A stretch of DNA of 64,000 nucleotides, taken from contig VSDK01008873.1 in assembly GCA_009767595.1 (NCBI GenBank), positions 156,968 through 220,967 of the forward strand, written 5' to 3'. The notes under the pieces are model-generated. The model saw nothing but the letters and a program-made list of their open reading frames with translations, did no database searches and was not told the DNA's origin. This document shows, piece by piece, positions 60,801 through 64,000 of the stretch (position 1 is its first letter; the number at the start of each line of letters is the position of its first letter). This DNA comes from Symbiodinium kawagutii. Taxonomy: Eukaryota > Sar > Dinophyceae > Suessiales > Symbiodiniaceae. A program made the position numbers and the translations under genes.

Positions 60801-62686
60801 TATATATATATTTCATAAGTAGTCACTATGTTTTAACCTTTTTTAGTTAATAGATGTCAACAGATATGTTTCATAATCAATATGGTTTGACATGTTTAAG
60901 TGAATAGATGTGCTTCCTAATTGACACCCTTTTTATCGGTTTTCGGTAATAGATGTCAATAGTATAATTACCGTTTATTATGTGACTAGTGTAACAGTCA
61001 ACAGTGGCCAAGAAGAACGGTCAATTACTGGTTGTGGATGCTTGGGGCTTACTATGGTTTAGTCGTGGTCCCTGATGGCCAAACATCGCCCTAGACAGGC
61101 AGTAGCGAACCATCAACAGTTTTGAGCCACAAAGTCGTTTGCGTTTCATCAAAAACATCACCCATGATTTCGGGGCTTGAAACAGTTCCCGTACCACGAT
61201 TCGCGTTCGTTCACCGCAAGCACCTCCATCTCCGAACTGTCACTGCTTGGCCATTGGTCACTGCGGCACTGTCTCTGGTAGGTGCGCCATCCCCGATGTC
61301 ATCCAAAATAGGCCGGTCATCAATAGTGAAAATCTCAACAGCTATGGCCCTTCATGACGCTTCATGACTCTTCATGACGCTTCGTGACGCTCTATCGGCT
61401 GGTACTGGCTGATGATACCCAGCTTCAAATGAACCTCGGATTTTGCCATGGCTTCAACGCGCGAGTTCTGTAGAGAATGCCACGCACCCCCGCACTTTAC
61501 AGTGATACATGCATAGACACACACACACATACATATATACTTATATTCATATCCATTTTCAAATACAAATGGTTTAATACGTGTATGCAGGCGATATCAA
61601 CGTATACGAAGGGATACATTTTATGTTTCTGACTTTGACAAGATAGCAGATCACAGCTATTTCGTCGTCGCAATGAATTATTTGCATCGCAGGATCCGCA
61701 CTGCGGGCAGCTTTGCTGGTCGTGTGTGCTTCGTTGCTTAGGGCTTGTGGCTGGTCAAGCCCTTCCCCCTAGGCTGATTTGTTTCTGGCCCAATGGGAGA
61801 TCCGCATTAATAAACCACATAGACCATTCTATTTTATGAATGTAACGAAAACACATGAGGTTTGATTTTGTCATAAACCACATTGTAAATCACCAACTTT
61901 GGTCGCTCAAGCCATGGTTTTTTGGCTTCAGCTGTCCCATCAGCCTCCCATGGTAGTCACTGGCACCCCCCTGTTGGAGCTGGTGCTCGTCATATCCACA
62001 GTACCGCCAGGATGGGTTAGCTTAACCATGTTTAACCATCTAACATCGTCACATCATGGCATATCTAGCCATTGCATCTATAGCTATAGCGCATGATAGC
62101 CACATGATAGCCACCAAACACCAGCTTGATCCAGCTGATCAACATTGATCAACCCAAGCCTTTATGGAATCCAGCCAGGATAGCCAGGTATCATGACTAG
62201 TTCTCCAGCTTGTTATCCCACATGTTGAGTGCTCCCAGCTGGGGGGGCAACCAGATGCCCAGGGTGCCCTCGTAGGCTCACCAGCTGCAACTTCAGTCTG
62301 AAAACAAGACCCTGTCGCAGAAGGTGAAGCAGCTCGAGGCTCGCAGAGTGGTATCCCCAAGCCGGACTGTGGCACCCATCCCAGATTGGTGGCTTAGTGG
62401 CTGAACAGGTGGCTTGTTCAACATGAATTAACCTATGTTTAACGGTTTATGATGGCTTATGAATGGTTGATGTTGAACATCAACTCAAGATTGATAAACT
62501 TTTAACGATTCATAATCCTTTCTAGGGAGCCCCCCCGCAGCTGAACAGCAAGCGGTGGCACACCTGCTTGATGCAACTGGGACTCAGGATGCTGAGAATA
62601 GGTCGAACAATTTTGGGGACAAGCTGAAGAAAATTGAGCCAAGCAAGACAGGATTTGACAGAGCAACGAATCAACCAGCCAACTAA
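54725..62686 (+). CDS. IQ-motif and coiled-coil protein gene, partial model
   Basis: Exons in phase: 54725-54801, 55703-55756, 57167-57260; further exons 60446-60508, 62285-62345 and 62526 onward also fit. The joined protein has an IQ motif (LQAVWKGVLGRR), a second (IQGLVRKQKEQK) 25 residues later, then LRRFRMRNAKNQLKKLKQEA, which resembles the end of myosin V/XI necks. Coiled-coil pieces follow (ELRKHNEELEARLRGEQ; LQLQSENKTLSQKVKQLEAR). IQ motifs bind calmodulin or light chains. No motor exon is visible and there is too little room upstream for one, so this may be a motorless IQ protein or a myosin fragment. First and last exons are not defined. Confidence 0.6.
54802..55702. other. intron of IQ gene
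   Basis: Repeats of TAGCTTGTATTAG (54970-55030) and CCAATGGTTGATACT. A degenerate MITE copy lies at about 55430-55540. No gene. Confidence 0.55.
55430..55540 (+). mobile_element. MITE-like element, degenerate copy
   Basis: TATGGCTAGTGGTCAATATT at the left and GTACAGGGTTGTGACCAACA followed by GCCATAT at the right. It is the same layout as the other copies but more diverged. Confidence 0.4.
55703..55756 (+). CDS. IQ-protein exon (second IQ motif)
   Basis: After GCCCAG: IQGLVRKQKEQKIYDAF. GT donor at 55757. Phase joins both neighbours, and the IQ spacing of 25 residues is normal for tandem IQ motifs. Confidence 0.65.
55757..57166. other. intron of IQ gene
   Basis: GT to AG intron without clear repeats. 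Open frames at 56425-56896 were not assigned. Confidence 0.5.
57167..57260 (+). CDS. IQ-protein exon (myosin-neck-like basic helix)
   Basis: After CCAACAG: FAPPQLRRFRMRNAKNQLKK, LKQEAKEVDNW. Basic and helical. It ends at a GA donor (57261) or earlier at a GT donor (57249), both phase 0. A second frame is also open. Confidence 0.6.
58429..58551 (+). CDS. small open frame / possible exon, Ala-rich helix
   Basis: ATG in good context (TCACCATGAGG) opens 40 codons to TAA: MREAMSALAGRQVGAMMAKA, QKAAEQATSRV. GC-rich against an AT-rich flank. The part VGAMMAKAQKAAEQ (58471-58512) between a CCAG acceptor and a GC donor would fit in phase 0 into the IQ gene. Confidence 0.4.
   Translation: MREAMSALAGRQVGAMMAKAQKAAEQATSRVVLTNVLRRI
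59192..59329 (+). CDS. possible exon, unknown
   Basis: After TTTGCAG: IMEVSTSIIHDPNMEIHSIH, KPKKESIPGSK, then open to TAA at 59327. A GC donor after GSK would keep phase 0 into exon 60446. The minus strand is also open here. Confidence 0.35.
   Translation: MMEVSTSIIHDPNMEIHSIHKPKKESIPGSKALLQFTAANGTRCL
60446..60508 (+). CDS. IQ-protein exon (coiled coil)
   Basis: After GTCCAG: ASELRKHNEELEARLRGEQL, R, ending at a GC donor (60509-60510). A heptad pattern with Leu at a/d positions is visible. The frame is open upstream to about 60414. Confidence 0.55.
60509..62284. other. intron of IQ gene with MITE copy
   Basis: Holds MITE copy 5 (60669-60786), a (TA)n run (60796-60811) and CTTCATGACG repeats (61349-61392). 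An 81-codon frame at 61122-61367 has no family features. Confidence 0.5.
60669..60786 (+). mobile_element. MITE-like inverted-repeat element, copy 5
   Basis: Left TATGGCGAGCTGGGTCAAGC, core GTGAACCAGGGGTACAGGG, right TTTTGACCCATAGCCATG. It closely matches the left part of copy 2 and the right part of copy 4. Confidence 0.75.
62285..62345 (+). CDS. IQ-protein exon (coiled coil)
   Basis: After CACCAG: LQLQSENKTLSQKVKQLEAR. Clear heptads. It could end at a GA donor (62346) or run to GT donors at 62348 or 62351. Confidence 0.55.
62526..62686 (+). CDS. possible terminal exon of IQ gene
   Basis: After a TCTAG acceptor: SPPAAEQQAVAHLLDATGTQ, DAENRSNNFGDKLKKIEP and further to TAA (62684-62686). A GT donor at 62602 offers an earlier end. 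Phase 1 entry fits the preceding GA donor. Confidence 0.4.
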
Positions 62687-64000
62687 ACAACCACACCGAG
62701 CGACCCAGCTCAAGAAAATGAGGTACGCAAACACACCAACATGGGTAGGGGAAGACAGGGGAAGTGTAACAGGACTTGGGGTATTGACTATTGAATATCC
62801 CTCAATGTTTGATGGTACATCACAGGCCATTTAGCCAGACCTACCACTGACATGCAGATGACAAGTGAGAAGTCAACGGTGCGTTGTGAAGGGATGATGG
62901 TCGCAGAGTTCATCCCGGTGATGCCAATGGTACAAGGTGGCGCCTGTCAGCTAGTTGACTTCGCTTAGTTCTGGTAGATAGAGCTGTAGCAATTGCTTAT
63001 GCACCAACTTATAGCTCGGGGGCCCCACGTGGTATGACGATGAAAAATTGGGAACAGTGGTCATGAGACGAACTCTAGCACGTCACTGGCTTGTTGGGAG
63101 GGAGCGGTCCGGTGCCAGGGGTATCCTAGTCTACCCTTCTAATAGAAGCAGGCGTGATGTAACCAAATGGTGGATTATAATGCACAAGTGAACAGAAGCA
63201 ATGTGATATTTGCACTGCTGATATTGGTAGTTTGTCATAGAAGTATTGAAGAAATGAGCAAGTCAGAATATTGATAATCGATTCTTGTTTGCATCATTGT
63301 TGATCAGTCAGTTCACCTGCACTTTCAACAAGCATCATGCATGTGCAGCATTGAATGACTGAAATAAGTACCTGGAATGCCTGATTGTCCTTTTCCATGT
63401 TAGTTTGCCACAAGGCAGTTCAATAATTCGTTGGCAAATTGATACAGCATGGTTTCTTAGCCATTTTCGGTCAAACAAACATTGTGAGTGGCTATTTGAT
63501 AATTAACAATGGCTAGCTAGTTGATGATGGATGCTTAGTGATGAGAAAATGGTGATTGAGCAAGCGTTGGCAAATCTATTTCGTAGTCGCACTATCCATC
63601 AAATCATGACCAAAGAATGGTCCGCAGATGGATAGTTCATGATAATGAATGGATCAGTCAATGCTTGATTGGCGGTTGATTGAAGGTTAGCCCATGATCA
63701 TAAAAGCAACCTCTTGATCAAAACGGTGCACGTATTTTGCCAACTTGATTTGGTCCTTCCTCACCAAGGGGGTATCCACCAGCGTGGCTGGAAACCATGT
63801 AGCCCTGAAACTCCAAATAGAAGATAGAAGAGGTTGCTTCCCCATTGAACCCATTTGAACCTGAACTATTTGGAGTTTGCAGGGCTACATGATTGTAGCA
63901 TTTTTTGAGCCCCCCGAGTTCCTGATTGAGCCAGTGCTTCGTCGGTGTTTTCTCCAGATGTTTGGCACCTCTGAACATCCATGATGTTTCGGCCATGGAG
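62687..64000. other. no supported gene
   Basis: Simple-motif intron-like sequence. An imperfect inverted repeat lies at 63796-63891. A minus-strand frame 63718-63996 spans that repeat and is not convincing. Confidence 0.5.
63796..63891. repeat. imperfect inverted repeat
   Basis: CATGTAGCCCTGAAACTCC... (63796-63820) pairs with ...GTTTGCAGGGCTACATG (63866-63891) with one unpaired base. Possible small palindromic element. Confidence 0.85.

Noticed and set aside
63455..63472. Second spliced-leader-like sequence (TAGCCATTTTCGGTCAAA)
   Set aside because: Only ten consecutive bases match and no start codon or exon follows; probably chance. The same holds for TAGCCATTTT near 3578.

Overview
The window looks like nuclear DNA of a photosynthetic dinoflagellate, probably a Symbiodiniaceae or close relative. 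Four things point there. (1) A plastid-targeted, two-domain chlorophyll a/c-type light-harvesting (LHC) protein. (2) Short exons whose introns mostly start with GA or GC instead of GT, always end in AG, and are usually followed by G. (3) A near-copy of the dinoflagellate spliced leader just upstream of the LHC start codon. (4) All recognisable host genes lie on the + strand. Exons are GC-rich islands of 30-350 bases in long introns full of simple motifs such as TGATGGTTGATGG and its complement.

Region 1 (about 1-38.2 kb): a very long multi-exon gene. Its core exons (8190-13376) encode a PP-loop ATP-pyrophosphatase domain of the tRNA(Ile)-lysidine synthase / 2-thiocytidine synthase (TilS/TtcA) type, with SGGVDS and GHHQDD motifs. 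Phase-compatible exons can be followed to 32.8 kb; exon-like islands at 1114-6905 may be its 5' part and an exon ending in a stop at 38156 may be its 3' end.

Region 2 (21284-28638): a complete Ty1/copia LTR retrotransposon inside an intron of that gene. It has apparently identical 247-bp LTRs and a 5-bp target duplication, and it landed inside a small inverted-repeat (MITE-like) element. gag-protease and pol are in one frame, separated by a single TAG. Pol starts with a methyltransferase-like domain, and a 188-codon reading frame in another frame overlaps the linker between integrase and reverse transcriptase.

Region 3 (39354-52870): the LHC gene, 11 exons and 474 codons with phase conserved at every junction. 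It encodes a plastid-targeting leader and two fused LHC domains. One intron carries a 183-bp tandem array, a 149-bp repeat and an assembly gap.

Region 4 (about 53-62.7 kb): exons of a gene with two IQ motifs followed by myosin-neck-like and coiled-coil sequence, without a visible motor domain. The last 1.3 kb hold no gene I can support.

No rRNA, tRNA or CRISPR was seen. Exon boundaries were worked out by eye from frame, phase and splice-site logic and need transcript support.
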